From JBBIII01 sp037446575 (GTDB lineage: Bacteria > Bacteroidota > Ignavibacteria > UBA10030), in the NCBI GenBank assembly GCA_037446575.1, contig JBBIII010000004.1, forward strand, positions 36,446 through 100,445: a DNA stretch of 64,000 bases, read 5' to 3'. The position numbers were made by a program, and so were the translations under genes. Below, in pieces: positions 16,898-26,696 of the stretch (positions are counted from its first letter, which is position 1; every line of letters starts with the position of its first letter). The notes under the pieces are model-generated. The model was not told where the DNA came from. It did no database searches and saw only the letters and a list, made by a program, of their open reading frames with translations.

Positions 16898-17953
16898 ATG
16901 AAAACATCGAAAACATCTTCACGAAAACGACAGCACATTGATATTACGCTTAAAAAGGATGTCTCGTTTCGGAGTAAAACCGCAGGGTTCGAAAAATGGG
17001 AATTCATTCATAATGCTTTGCCAGAAATAAATCGTTCAGAGATAAATACTTCATCCTCTTTTTTAGGCAAGAAAATTTCATTCCCGTTAATCATTTCTAG
17101 TATGACTGGCGGTTATTCGGATGCCGAAAAAATAAATCGTTTATTAGCTGAAGTATGCGCGCAAAAAAAAATCGGTTTGGGTGTTGGTAGTCAGCGCCAA
17201 GCATTAGAAAGCAACAAGCATCATCGTTCATTTTCTATTGTACGCGAGATTGCGTCCGATATTCCGATTTTTGGAAATATAGGCGCTGTAGAAGCGGCAA
17301 AACTAAAAGATGTGTCGCCGGTCTTAAGACTAATAGATTTGATAGAAGCGGATGGTTTTGCGATTCACCTAAATCCGTTGCAGGAACTTTTACAACGCGA
17401 AGGCGAACCGAAATTTCGAGGCGTCCTTTCGGCAATCGAGATGTTTGCAAAATCGATTTCAATTCCTATTATTGTAAAAGAGATTGGGTCTGGAATTTCT
17501 GCCGAAGTAGCTAAAAAGCTGATAGATGTTGGCGTGCAAATTATAGATGTGGCTGGCGCCGGCGGCACAAGCTGGGCAGGCGTTGAGATAATACGAAGGG
17601 GAGAGAAAAATAAGAAGAAAAATAATTTTTCGGAATTTTGGGATTGGGGTATTCCAACCGTTGAAGCTTTGAGAGATGTATGCGCGCTTAAAAATAAATC
17701 GACTGAATTAAAAGTGATTTCATCTGGAGGAATAACAAACGGCGTGGAAATGGCAAAATCAATAGCTTTCGGAGCTGATTATGTTGCAACGGCGCGTCTT
17801 ATATTAATTGCGCTGATTAATGGCGGTTTGAAAACCGCGCTCGAGTTAGTAAATGAATGGGAGAATGAACTAAAAAACGCGATGTTTTTAACCGGGTCGA
17901 GCTCGATTTCAGTTTTACAAACAAAAAAAATGGTAAGGAAAGATTGGCTTTAG
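16898..17953 (+). CDS. fni: Type 2 isopentenyl-diphosphate delta-isomerase
   Basis: The FMN-dependent TIM-barrel enzyme is recognised by SSMTGG, GVGSQRQA, FGNIGA, AIHLNPLQE and DVAGAGGTSWAGVE. It interconverts IPP and DMAPP, the C5 units of isoprenoids, with FMN, NADPH and Mg. I chose the ATG at 16898, giving 351 residues and a start at MKTSKTSSRKRQH, because family members begin just before an RKxxHI motif; a TTG 48 bases upstream is open but adds a non-homologous leader. Only 3 bases separate it from the prenyl synthase, so they form one operon. Type 2 isomerases are typical of archaea and some bacteria. Confidence 0.95.
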   Translation: MKTSKTSSRKRQHIDITLKKDVSFRSKTAGFEKWEFIHNALPEINRSEINTSSSFLGKKISFPLIISSMTGGYSDAEKINRLLAEVCAQKKIGLGVGSQRQALESNKHHRSFSIVREIASDIPIFGNIGAVEAAKLKDVSPVLRLIDLIEADGFAIHLNPLQELLQREGEPKFRGVLSAIEMFAKSISIPIIVKEIGSGISAEVAKKLIDVGVQIIDVAGAGGTSWAGVEIIRRGEKNKKKNNFSEFWDWGIPTVEALRDVCALKNKSTELKVISSGGITNGVEMAKSIAFGADYVATARLILIALINGGLKTALELVNEWENELKNAMFLTGSSSISVLQTKKMVRKDWL

Positions 17954-17956
17954 ATT

Positions 17957-18934
17957 ATGAATCCACAAATGAAATACGATAGATGTAAATGCGCAATAGA
18001 AAAATATCTGCGTAATTTTATCTGCATTCAAAAACCTTATTCTTTATATCAGCCGATAAAATATGTTCTATCAAGCGGAGGCAAAAGAATACGCCCTGTT
18101 ATCACATTGCTTTGTTGTGAAGCAGTTGGAGGAGAAAGTTCAAATGCTTTACACGCCGGCGCGGCAATAGAAATATTACATAATTTCACACTTGTTCATG
18201 ATGATATAATGGATAATGCTACGACACGGCGAGGCAGGCTTACAGTGCATAAAAAATGGGATGAAAATGTGGCTTTGCTTGCTGGTGATGCGCTTCTTTC
18301 CTTGGCATACCGCGCTTTGTTAAGAACAGAATCTTCACGCATAAGAGAAATTAGTAAAATATTTACAGAAGGCGTTCTAACAATATGCGAAGGACAGGCG
18401 TTAGATAAAGAGTTCGAAACCCGGCATCGAGTTCATGTTAATGAATATCTATCTATGATCGAAAAGAAAACAGGGATGCTTGTTTCTGTATCGGCGCAAG
18501 TAGGCGCATTAATTGGAAACGCTCAACCAGCAGAATTGACCGCTCTGCGTCGTTATGGAGAGTATGTTGGCCGCGCTTTTCAAATACAGGATGATTTGTT
18601 AGATATAATAGCGGATGAAAAAGAGTTTGGAAAAAACATTGGGAGCGATTTAGTAGAAGGAAAAAAAACATTTTTATTGCTCGAGGCGCTTCGTAAAGCA
18701 AAAGGCGAACAAAAGAAATCGCTTCAAAAAATATTCATTAATGGAGGCGCACCGCGTAGTCAAATAAAGTTGTACCGCAAAATCTATGAAGAGACCGGAG
18801 CAATCGATTCTGCAAAGAGAAGGATTTCCGACGATATAGTTGAAGCAAAAAATCAGCTTTCGAACTTGAAAGCGTCGGTAGCAAAAGAGACCCTTTTGTG
18901 GCTTACGGATAAACTTTTGAATAGGACTTATTAA
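17957..18934 (+). CDS. Trans-prenyl diphosphate synthase, probably GGPP-type
   Basis: Both aspartate-rich motifs of trans-prenyltransferases are present: DDIMD (with preceding LVH, following TRRG) and the second QDDLLDI. The enzyme joins IPP units to an allylic diphosphate in the cytosol. Five residues upstream of the first motif stands a Phe (NFTLVHDD), the place where a bulky residue limits chain length in archaeal C20 synthases, so a C20 product is plausible; longer chains cannot be excluded. It lies 3 bases after fni and 4 bases before ptsH. A C20 product would match the geranylgeranyl-reductase-like gene at 62.3 kb. Confidence 0.85.
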   Translation: MNPQMKYDRCKCAIEKYLRNFICIQKPYSLYQPIKYVLSSGGKRIRPVITLLCCEAVGGESSNALHAGAAIEILHNFTLVHDDIMDNATTRRGRLTVHKKWDENVALLAGDALLSLAYRALLRTESSRIREISKIFTEGVLTICEGQALDKEFETRHRVHVNEYLSMIEKKTGMLVSVSAQVGALIGNAQPAELTALRRYGEYVGRAFQIQDDLLDIIADEKEFGKNIGSDLVEGKKTFLLLEALRKAKGEQKKSLQKIFINGGAPRSQIKLYRKIYEETGAIDSAKRRISDDIVEAKNQLSNLKASVAKETLLWLTDKLLNRTY

Positions 18935-18938
18935 AATA

Positions 18939-19208
18939 ATGATTGAGCGGGAAGTAACGATTCGAAATAAAGCGGGTCTCCATACGCGTCCGGCAGCGGC
19001 AATAGTAAAATTAGCCGCAAAATATCAATCGGAATTTTATATTGAAAAAGACGATATGCAAATCAATGGTAAAAGTATTATAGGTGTTATGACTTTAGCC
19101 GCAGAACAAGGTTCTGTTCTTACTTTGAAATTTGATGGTTCTGATGAAGAAGATGCGTTTAAAGCGATGGCTGAGTTGTTCGAAAGCGGATTTGGAGAAC
19201 CTAAATAA
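18939..19208 (+). CDS. ptsH: Phosphocarrier protein HPr
   Basis: An 89-residue HPr fold with the active His in AGLHTRPAA (His15) and the regulatory Ser region in GKSIIGVM. EI phosphorylates the His and it passes phosphate onward; the Ser is the usual target of HPr kinase. It is followed by ptsI 42 bases later. No sugar-specific EII components are found in the window, so in this organism HPr and EI may serve a regulatory role or act on EII genes elsewhere. Confidence 0.95.
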   Translation: MIEREVTIRNKAGLHTRPAAAIVKLAAKYQSEFYIEKDDMQINGKSIIGVMTLAAEQGSVLTLKFDGSDEEDAFKAMAELFESGFGEPK

Positions 19209-19250
19209 AAAAGTTACCATATAAAACTTGAAAAAATAACATGTGAAAAT

Positions 19251-21005
19251 ATGGATCGAATTATAAGAGATGAACAAAAATTAAAAGGCATAGCAGCATC
19301 GCCAGGCATTGTTATTGGACCTGTTTACATTTATCGTAAGCATGAACCTACCATTCAAATTCGCACAATTGATAATGCCGAAGTAAAAATAGAAGTTGAA
19401 CGATTAAAAAATGCAATTGCGCGATCTAAAAAAGAAATATCAAAAATATATGAATTTGCAGAGCAGAAATTAGGCAAGGAGCAATCTAAAATTATTGAGG
19501 CGCAATTATTAATTCTTGAAGATAAAATATTATTTGACACAATTATCGGACGATTGCGGAAAGAGAAAAAAAACGTAGAGTTTTTATTAAACGATGAAAT
19601 GAAAAAATATCATCAGTTGATGTTGATGTCAAAAGATGCGTATGCGCGCGAACGAGCCGATGATTTGCTTGATGTCGAAAACCGGATTTTACGTAATCTT
19701 GAGGAACAGAAGCTGACGTCTAAAATTGACGGTTCTCAGATAATTGTCTCGCATAATATTGCCGCTGCCGATGCTTTGATCTTCAGCAGAAACGATGTGC
19801 TTGCCTATGTTACCGAATTAGGCGGTTCTACATCGCATATGGCTTTGTTAACACGAGCGTTGAAAATACCTGCAGTTGTAGGCGTGCGCCAGGTAGCGTC
19901 AATTGTCAATACTAACGATGAAATAATTGTAGATGGTTATAGCGGAGTTGTAATTATCAACCCAACTGCCGAAACATTGAGACGTTATAATAGAAAGAAA
20001 GAACAATTCAGCGCTTATGAGGAAACTCTGGCAAAATTAAAAAATCTTTCTGCGGAAACGCTTGATGGACGCCGAATTAAACTTGGGGCAAATATTGAAT
20101 TAGAAGAAGAACTTGAATTTATAAAACTTCAAGGCGCTGAAGGAATCGGACTTTATAGAACTGAAAGTTTGTTGTTGGGCAAAGAAGTATTTCCTAGTGA
20201 AGATGAACAATATGAAGTCTACCATAGAATAGCTGAGTCTGTCTATCCGGAGCAGGCAATAATCCGCACATTCGATATTGGCGGAGATAAATTTATGGCT
20301 CATACTTTTAAGGAAAATAATCCATTCCTTGGATGGCGTGGTATTCGAGTTATGTTGGATAAACCTCAAATCTTTTTAGATCAATTGCGCGCAATTCTTC
20401 GTGCGAGCTTAAGGAAAAATCTTGCTATCATGTTCCCGATGGTAACAAATCTTAAAGAAGTACAGCTTGGCAAACAGCTTATTAATCAAGCTAAAGATGA
20501 TTTACGTAATAAAGGGATTCCTTTCGACGAGAAGATCCAATTAGGCGTTATGATTGAAGTGCCTGCGGCGGCTGTTATAGCAGATCATTTAGCAAAAGAG
20601 GTAAGTTTTTTAAGTATAGGCACAAACGACTTGATACAATACTTGCTTGCGGTAGATAGAGGAAATGATGTTGTTTCAGATTTATTTCAAGAATTTCATC
20701 CGGCAGTAATTCGGTTTTTAAGACGTATTATCGAACGAGGAAAACAAGAAAATGTGTGGGTTGGAATGTGCGGGCAAATGGCAGGCGATCCGCTTGCGAC
20801 AATTTTATTAATTGGGCTTGGATTAGATGAATTCAGCGTTGTGCCTTCTGTGCTTCCGGAGATCAAAAAAATAATTCGTTCTATTCATTATACAGAGGCG
20901 CAACATGTAGCAGAACGCGTCCTTTCCATGCAATCTGAAGATGAAATTGAAGCTTTCCTCAAAAATTTAATGAGACATAAATTTCCCGATATACCTGTAA
21001 GTTGA
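19251..21005 (+). CDS. ptsI: Phosphoenolpyruvate-protein phosphotransferase, enzyme I
   Basis: All hallmark motifs occur: the active His196 in GGSTSHMALLTRA, the PEP-binding C-terminal barrel with GLYRTESL, FDIGGDK, and the catalytic Cys in GMCGQMA near the end. Length 584 is normal. The enzyme takes phosphate from PEP and passes it to HPr. The gene sits in an operon with HPr and a sugar-phosphate isomerase, 12-20 bases apart, which supports a link to central sugar metabolism. Confidence 0.97.
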   Translation: MDRIIRDEQKLKGIAASPGIVIGPVYIYRKHEPTIQIRTIDNAEVKIEVERLKNAIARSKKEISKIYEFAEQKLGKEQSKIIEAQLLILEDKILFDTIIGRLRKEKKNVEFLLNDEMKKYHQLMLMSKDAYARERADDLLDVENRILRNLEEQKLTSKIDGSQIIVSHNIAAADALIFSRNDVLAYVTELGGSTSHMALLTRALKIPAVVGVRQVASIVNTNDEIIVDGYSGVVIINPTAETLRRYNRKKEQFSAYEETLAKLKNLSAETLDGRRIKLGANIELEEELEFIKLQGAEGIGLYRTESLLLGKEVFPSEDEQYEVYHRIAESVYPEQAIIRTFDIGGDKFMAHTFKENNPFLGWRGIRVMLDKPQIFLDQLRAILRASLRKNLAIMFPMVTNLKEVQLGKQLINQAKDDLRNKGIPFDEKIQLGVMIEVPAAAVIADHLAKEVSFLSIGTNDLIQYLLAVDRGNDVVSDLFQEFHPAVIRFLRRIIERGKQENVWVGMCGQMAGDPLATILLIGLGLDEFSVVPSVLPEIKKIIRSIHYTEAQHVAERVLSMQSEDEIEAFLKNLMRHKFPDIPVS

Positions 21006-21023
21006 AAAAAATAGGAGTTGAAC

Positions 21024-22076
21024 ATGACGCTCGAAGACATAAAAAAAGTTGATCCAAAAGGAATGTATAATTGGATAGCGAACTTTCCAAATCAAATTGA
21101 AGAAGCTGTAAGAATTGGGAAGCAAGCCAATTTCAGACTAAATACAAAAGGAATTAAAAATATTCTATTGACTGGTTTGGGTGGTTCTGCAATTGGAGGC
21201 GATTTATTGCGTTCATATCTTTCTACAGAGTTGGAGATTCCATTTATAGTGAATCGATACTACACGCTTCCGAAATTTGTATCTTCTCGAACATTAGTTA
21301 TAGTATCCAGTTATTCAGGAAATACAGAGGAGACAATATCTGCTTATAAAGAAGCAATAAAAAAGAGAGCACAGATTTTGTGCATAAGCACTGGAGGCGA
21401 AGTTGCAAAAATTGCGCAGAAGCGAAGACATCCGTGGATACAAATTCCGCCCGGCTTGTCACCGCGCGCCGCGTTGGGATTTTCTTTTTTCCCCCTGCTC
21501 ATTGCTCTAACCCGACTTGGTTTAATAAAATCGAAAGAGAAGGATATAAAAGAAACGGTTCAACTTTTAAGAACTAAAATATCAATTTATAGCGACCCAG
21601 CGGACAGTACTAATGCGCCGCTTAACTTAGCAAAGGAGCTTAAAGATAAATTGCCGGTAATTTATTCGCCCGCTGAATTTTTTGATACCGTAAATATCCG
21701 TTGGCGAGGTCAAATTGCTGAAAATTCCAAACAACTGGCTTGGGGTCATGTATTGCCAGAAATGAACCATAATGAATTGGTTGGATGGAAAGTATTAAAA
21801 GATTTGATGAAACAGATGCATGTGGTTTTTCTTAAAGATTCTGGAACTCACAAACGCGTAAAGACACGCGAAGAAATAACAAAGCAAATAATTCTTCAAT
21901 ATGCCGGAGCTGTAACAGAAATACATAGTGAAGGCAAGTCCCTTTTAGCCCGTTTATTTTCTCTCATACATTTAGGCGATTGGGTAACTCTTTATCTTTC
22001 CATTCTTAATAATGAAGACCCAGAACCAGTTGCGGTAATTGACCATCTGAAAAATGAATTATCTAAAGTGAAATAG
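21024..22076 (+). CDS. Bifunctional phosphoglucose/phosphomannose isomerase
   Basis: The sequence has two SIS domains with GLGGSAIGGDLLRSYL, VSSYSGNTEET and the C-terminal HNELVGW motif that marks the bifunctional PGI/PMI family, known from archaea and several bacteria. It interconverts glucose-6-P and mannose-6-P with fructose-6-P. I chose the ATG at 21024, with a GGAG ribosome site 6 bases before it; a TTG six bases upstream is possible but would weaken the spacing. It follows ptsI at a distance of 18 bases. Confidence 0.9.
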   Translation: MTLEDIKKVDPKGMYNWIANFPNQIEEAVRIGKQANFRLNTKGIKNILLTGLGGSAIGGDLLRSYLSTELEIPFIVNRYYTLPKFVSSRTLVIVSSYSGNTEETISAYKEAIKKRAQILCISTGGEVAKIAQKRRHPWIQIPPGLSPRAALGFSFFPLLIALTRLGLIKSKEKDIKETVQLLRTKISIYSDPADSTNAPLNLAKELKDKLPVIYSPAEFFDTVNIRWRGQIAENSKQLAWGHVLPEMNHNELVGWKVLKDLMKQMHVVFLKDSGTHKRVKTREEITKQIILQYAGAVTEIHSEGKSLLARLFSLIHLGDWVTLYLSILNNEDPEPVAVIDHLKNELSKVK

Positions 22077-22181
22077 ATAAATATTTGGAAAAATCGCAAT
22101 ATGTTATCATTTACAATTAGTGTATGGAATGCTTAAAATTTTTTTAGAGATGATACTTTTTGAAAGTAACCTATAAATATC

Positions 22182-22226
22182 TTGCATTTCAGCACACGAG
22201 AGAATATATTACAAACACTTAAGTGT
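22182..22226 (+). promoter_or_regulatory. Promoter with palindromic operator before crp
   Basis: TTGCAT (22182-22187), 17 bases and TATATT (22205-22210) form a good sigma70-like promoter. Immediately downstream the 12-base perfect palindrome ACACTTAAGTGT (22215-22226) covers the start of transcription. The palindrome is a natural site for autoregulation by the Crp/Fnr protein encoded 42 bases further on. Confidence 0.55.
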
Positions 22227-22267
22227 CCGATGAAAAATAAGTCAAACAAATTATTCAGAAAACAGTT

Positions 22268-22954
22268 ATGCTTACAGAAGAAATAAATTTTCTCAGGAAC
22301 GTGCCAATTTTTGCCGATCTTGATGATAAAGATTTGCAAAAAATTATAAAATTGGGCACTCGCCAAAAATATAAAAAGGGAAACATCGTTGTATTAGAAC
22401 AAGAAAGCGGAGCGGCGCTTTTTGTAATTATTTCTGGCAAAGTTAAAGTTGTGAGAATGGACGAAGATGGGCGCGAGGTAATTCTCTCTATGTTTGGTCC
22501 AGGTGAATTTTTCGGAGAGATGGCGCTTTTAGATGGACTTGCGAGATCGGCAAGCGTTGTAGCAACTGTAAAATCGGAATTGTTTATGATTCATCGGCGA
22601 GACTTTTTGGAGCTTCTACATGATTTTCCAACAGTGGCAATTTCATTGCTCGCCGAGCTGGCAATGCGTTTGCGTAAAGCTGATATGCAAATAAAAAGTT
22701 TATCTCTAAAAGACGCCGCAGGGCGTGTAGCTAATGTTTTACTTATACTTGCAGATGATGTAGGGATATTTCGTAAGGGAAAAGTTGAGATTGACGATGT
22801 TCCCCTTCAACAGGATATTGCCAACATGGCAGGCACTTCGCGTGAAACGGTTTCACGTATGCTTCATCAATTTATTGAAGCAGGGGAAGTACAAGTGAAG
22901 GGAAGTCGAATCATATTGAACGATTATGAAACATTCCGAAAAAAATATTTATAA
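22268..22954 (+). CDS. Crp/Fnr family transcriptional regulator
   Basis: A cyclic-nucleotide-binding fold (about 10-125) with GPGEFFGEMALLDG and ARSASVVA matches the cAMP-binding cassette, including the Glu and the Arg-Ser pair that contact cyclic nucleotides. The C-terminal winged helix (about 150-225) has AGTSRETVSRML as recognition helix. There are no Fnr-type N-terminal cysteines. It is probably a cAMP-responsive or related activator; whether it binds cAMP needs binding data. It lies between the PTS genes and the PHP gene, a setting common for carbon control. Confidence 0.92.
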   Translation: MLTEEINFLRNVPIFADLDDKDLQKIIKLGTRQKYKKGNIVVLEQESGAALFVIISGKVKVVRMDEDGREVILSMFGPGEFFGEMALLDGLARSASVVATVKSELFMIHRRDFLELLHDFPTVAISLLAELAMRLRKADMQIKSLSLKDAAGRVANVLLILADDVGIFRKGKVEIDDVPLQQDIANMAGTSRETVSRMLHQFIEAGEVQVKGSRIILNDYETFRKKYL

Positions 22955-23026
22955 AAGTGCCCCATTGCAATTAAAAAAAATGCGCGGGACACATGAGTGT
23001 ATGAATTCAGACGTTAATAGGAAAAT

Positions 23027-23896
23027 ATGGTTGAGAACGGGCATGGGCTAATAGAAAAAACAAATAGTCTCGATAATGTTCGTGTGGATCTTCATCTGCA
23101 TACTACATATTCAGATGGAGTGCTTTCAGTTAGCGAACTTATGAGGCGAGTAAAATCCGCAGGACTTTCTGTAATTTCAGTAACAGATCATGACAATGTA
23201 GGCGCAATTGATGAGGCGGTCGAGACTGGCAACAGTTTAGGCATAGAAGTAATTACAGGCGTTGAGTTAAGCATTGCCATGAATGATAAAGACATTCATT
23301 TGCTTGCATACTTTATCGATCACAAGAATCAGAAATTGGTAGATTATTTAACATTTTTTAGGTATGAACGCCTTAAGCGTGCAGAGCGAATTGTACAAAA
23401 GCTGAATGAAATTAATATTCCTCTCAAATTGGACGCCGTACTTGATCAAGCTGGTATAGGTTCAGTAGGACGTCCGCATATTGCAAGCGCGCTACTGGAA
23501 GAGGGACTTACCGAGACATATCAAGAAGCTTTTATGAAATATATCGGTTTTGGCGCCCCTGCTTATGAGAAGAAGTATCAACTCTCGCCTTTAGAAATGA
23601 CGAAGCTAATCGCGCAGGCGGGCGGACTTTCGTTTTTGGCGCATCCCGGAAAATACACAACTGATTTTGAATTATCTACGCTTATTCATTCCGGTTTAGA
23701 TGGAATTGAAGTCGTACATCCTTCACATAACGAAAACAGGCAAGATTTTTATAGAAGTGTTGCTCAACAATATTTTTTACTTGAATGCGGCGGTTCAGAT
23801 TTCCACGGCGGTAAAAAGGAAGACGATGAAACGCTTGGCACTTATACTGTATCGCTAGATGTTGTAGAAGATATGCGCAATAGACTTTTTATATGA
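23027..23896 (+). CDS. PHP-domain phosphoesterase
   Basis: Residues about 19-280 contain the metal-binding PHP signatures in order: DLHLHTTYSDG, VTDHDN, DIHLLAYF, GRPHIA, SFLAHPGK and GSDFHGG. Related proteins are 5'-3' exonucleases of the RNase AM (YciV) type or 3',5'-nucleoside bisphosphate phosphatases. The size (289) is that of the short family. The gene is followed by ribH only six bases later, indicating cotranscription. Confidence 0.85.
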   Translation: MVENGHGLIEKTNSLDNVRVDLHLHTTYSDGVLSVSELMRRVKSAGLSVISVTDHDNVGAIDEAVETGNSLGIEVITGVELSIAMNDKDIHLLAYFIDHKNQKLVDYLTFFRYERLKRAERIVQKLNEINIPLKLDAVLDQAGIGSVGRPHIASALLEEGLTETYQEAFMKYIGFGAPAYEKKYQLSPLEMTKLIAQAGGLSFLAHPGKYTTDFELSTLIHSGLDGIEVVHPSHNENRQDFYRSVAQQYFLLECGGSDFHGGKKEDDETLGTYTVSLDVVEDMRNRLFI

Positions 23897-23902
23897 GGTA
23901 AC

Positions 23903-24394
23903 TTGAATAGAAAAAATATAGATAAAAAAAAACTTACTGTTTTAGCAGAAAAATTTAGAATTGCAATTGTTGTAAGCAATTTTAACGATTTTATAACCTT
24001 GAAGCTTTTAGAAAGCGCGGAACAATGTCTAAAGGAACATAAAGTCCCTCAAAAAAATCGATGTGTTTTTTATTGTCCCGGCGCGTTCGAATTACCGCAA
24101 GTTGCCAATATGTTAGCGGCGAAAAAAAAGTGGGATGCCATTATATGTCTTGGCGCAGTTATTCGCGGAGAGACCCCTCATTTCGATTACGTATGTTCTG
24201 AGACTGCTAGAGGAATTCAAGACGTAGCTCTAAAACATTCTATTCCGATAGTTTTTGGCGTTCTAACTACTGATAATGAAAAGCAGGCGCTCGCAAGAGT
24301 TGGCGGTTCTCAAGGAGATAAAGGTTGGGATGCGGCGCTAACAGCATTAGAAATGGTCTCACTTCAAAAGAAAATCAAATTGAATAGATTTTAA
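23903..24394 (+). CDS. ribH: 6,7-dimethyl-8-ribityllumazine synthase
   Basis: This is the riboflavin pathway enzyme that joins the ribitylamino-pyrimidine with dihydroxybutanone phosphate. Motifs seen include VSNFNDFITLKLL, CPGAFELPQVA, CLGAVIRGETPHFDYV and a C-terminal GWDAALTALEM. The His of TPHFDYV is the catalytic base. The start is a TTG, preceded by GAGG at good spacing; there is no in-frame ATG near the conserved N-terminus, so TTG is the natural choice. It is 10 bases from the PorZ-like gene. Confidence 0.95.
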   Translation: MNRKNIDKKKLTVLAEKFRIAIVVSNFNDFITLKLLESAEQCLKEHKVPQKNRCVFYCPGAFELPQVANMLAAKKKWDAIICLGAVIRGETPHFDYVCSETARGIQDVALKHSIPIVFGVLTTDNEKQALARVGGSQGDKGWDAALTALEMVSLQKKIKLNRF

Positions 24395-24404
24395 CAGCAC
24401 TAAA

Positions 24405-26657
24405 ATGATGCGCTATTTAATAACATTAGGAATTTTAATTTTTGCGTTGTGTAAAGTTGAAAGCCAGCCACAGCGGATCGGCGAATGGAGAACATTTACA
24501 AATATGAGCGTTGTTCGTAATGCGGTGATGGTTGGAACAAACGTTTGGGCGGCAACTTCCGGTGGAGTTTTTGTTTATGATACAATTGAAAATTCGTTCA
24601 CTAAATTTACAAATATTGAGGGATTAAGCACAAACGATATACGAGTAATCGCTTATGATGGCTCAGACCGGATTTGGGCAGGCGCAGACGGCGGCTTGAT
24701 CAATGTATATAACTTGAAAAATAGACAATGGTCAAGAATAAATGACATCGCTAATAAGAAAGAAATAACGCGACGAGCTATTTTATCATTTAATTTTAAA
24801 GGAGACTCTGTCTTTATTGTAAGCGAATTCGGAGTTTCTGTCTTTCGGATTTCAACATGGAATTTTGGAGATACATATAATAGCCAAAATTTTGGTTTTA
24901 CAACTACGCCTTTAGTAAGTTCAATGGCATATTGGAAAGATTCGATCTGGGTTGGGACGTCCTTTGGCATTGCAACAGCATCGCTATCCAATCCATATTC
25001 TTGGAAAATTTATAATTCATTGGGGCTTGCTTCTAATGCTGTAAATGTGCTTTCGATTTTTAGAGACACATTATTAATTGGCACAGGGAGGGGATTATCA
25101 TACTATTCAAATGGAATATTTACTGCTGTAGCAGGTTCATTTAATGGATATTCGGTTGTTGACATTAAATCGCATAACGGTAGCTTGTCGGTTCTTTCAG
25201 CATATGCAACATCAACATTGGAAAAACGTCATTCAGTTCTCGGCGCATCGCAATTAATAATTAGTAACAATGTACAATGTAATAATATTATACCTGTATC
25301 ATCAATCTGGCTGGCGTCGATAAAAGGATTGGCAATATGGACTTCATCTAACGATTGGAGCTATATTTATCCGTACGGGGCAAGTTCAAATATGTTCACT
25401 GATCTTGCTGTAGATGAGAATGGAGTATTATGGGTGGCACCAGGTTCGAATGTACAAGTAGGATTTTCCAGATATGACGTATCTCTCCACCCCAAAGATC
25501 AGTGGAAAAATTTCTTGAGTTCGGGATATCCATTCGGTTGTTACAGAGTATCGATAGGAAAAGAAGGAACTGTATGGATTAGCACATGGGGAGATGGTGT
25601 AATAGAAGTAAAATCTGATACAATAAAGCGCAAGTTAAATTTTTATTCTAAACCAAGTTTACCGGGGGCAAGAGTTAGTATTCCAGCGTATGTTGTAAGC
25701 GGCGATGTTGTTGAAGATGGCAACGGAAAAACTTGGATGTGCCACAGAGTTGAAGATAACAATAAAAGTCTGTTAAAATTAGATGACGATACAACAGCTA
25801 TTTTCTATAACAATCAATTTGATAATAGGGGTTGGTTTCATACAATGATTATTGATCAAAATGGAACTAAATGGCTTGCGGGAGATTTGCCGTGGGAATC
25901 AACCGGCAATGGCATATATCTATATAATGAAAAACAAATGCTAAGCGGCATCCAATCGTATAATAAGTGGAGCTTTTTATCAGATGGGCTAAAAAGTAGA
26001 AGTGTTATTTCTTTAGCAGTTGATATAGATGGGGCAGTTTGGATTGGAACAAGCGCCGGTGTCAACATAGTCTTAAATCCTCAATATCCGCGACAATTTT
26101 CAATCTGTTACGCATTACAAGCGTATCAAGTAATGATTCAGACAATAATGGTTGATCCGTTAAATAATAAATGGATTGGCACAAAGGAAGGTGTATTTGT
26201 CTTGAATCCAGATGGAACTCAGATCTTGCAGTACTATACAGTTGCTTCGACAGGGGGCAAATTATTAAGCGATGACGTTCTTTCAATTGCAATGGATAAA
26301 AAAAACGGTATAGTCTATTTTGGAACACAACAAGGATTATCAAGTTTAGCAATTGAACCTATTCAAGCAAGTAAATCTTATACTAGCTTAAAAATAGGTC
26401 CAAATCCTTTTTTTGTTCCTTATAACAATGACGATCAATTACAGATAGAAAATTTAGCCGCCAACAGCACAATAAAAATTATGACTATTGATGGAATTAT
26501 AGTTCGTCAATTTGAGGCGCAAGGCGCAGGTAGAGCGCGTTGGGATGGACGTAATAAAAATGGCGCATTTGTATCTTCGGGCGTTTATTTTATTGTGGCT
26601 TACGCAGAAAATGGTAAACAAAATATTATCGGAAAAGTGGCTGTTATTCGCCGCTAA
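24405..26657 (+). CDS. PorZ-like two-propeller protein with T9SS sorting domain
   Basis: A signal peptide (1-20) is followed by GEWRTFTNMS and two beta-propellers of the two-component-regulator type (repeats such as VWAATSGGVFVYD, IWAGADGG, LWVAPGS, VWIGTSAG, KWIGTKEGVFV). The C-terminal 80 residues (KIGPNPF...GRARWDGRNKNG...GVYFIVAYAENGK) form a type IX secretion C-terminal domain. The order and size (750) match PorZ, a surface component required for T9SS cargo maturation in Bacteroidota. A generic ligand-sensing propeller protein is the alternative. The gene lies between ribH and a glycosyltransferase, so context adds little. Confidence 0.75.
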   Translation: MMRYLITLGILIFALCKVESQPQRIGEWRTFTNMSVVRNAVMVGTNVWAATSGGVFVYDTIENSFTKFTNIEGLSTNDIRVIAYDGSDRIWAGADGGLINVYNLKNRQWSRINDIANKKEITRRAILSFNFKGDSVFIVSEFGVSVFRISTWNFGDTYNSQNFGFTTTPLVSSMAYWKDSIWVGTSFGIATASLSNPYSWKIYNSLGLASNAVNVLSIFRDTLLIGTGRGLSYYSNGIFTAVAGSFNGYSVVDIKSHNGSLSVLSAYATSTLEKRHSVLGASQLIISNNVQCNNIIPVSSIWLASIKGLAIWTSSNDWSYIYPYGASSNMFTDLAVDENGVLWVAPGSNVQVGFSRYDVSLHPKDQWKNFLSSGYPFGCYRVSIGKEGTVWISTWGDGVIEVKSDTIKRKLNFYSKPSLPGARVSIPAYVVSGDVVEDGNGKTWMCHRVEDNNKSLLKLDDDTTAIFYNNQFDNRGWFHTMIIDQNGTKWLAGDLPWESTGNGIYLYNEKQMLSGIQSYNKWSFLSDGLKSRSVISLAVDIDGAVWIGTSAGVNIVLNPQYPRQFSICYALQAYQVMIQTIMVDPLNNKWIGTKEGVFVLNPDGTQILQYYTVASTGGKLLSDDVLSIAMDKKNGIVYFGTQQGLSSLAIEPIQASKSYTSLKIGPNPFFVPYNNDDQLQIENLAANSTIKIMTIDGIIVRQFEAQGAGRARWDGRNKNGAFVSSGVYFIVAYAENGKQNIIGKVAVIRR

Positions 26658-26696
26658 TTAAATAGCCGTACGATATCTCATTATACTTAGTATTCA

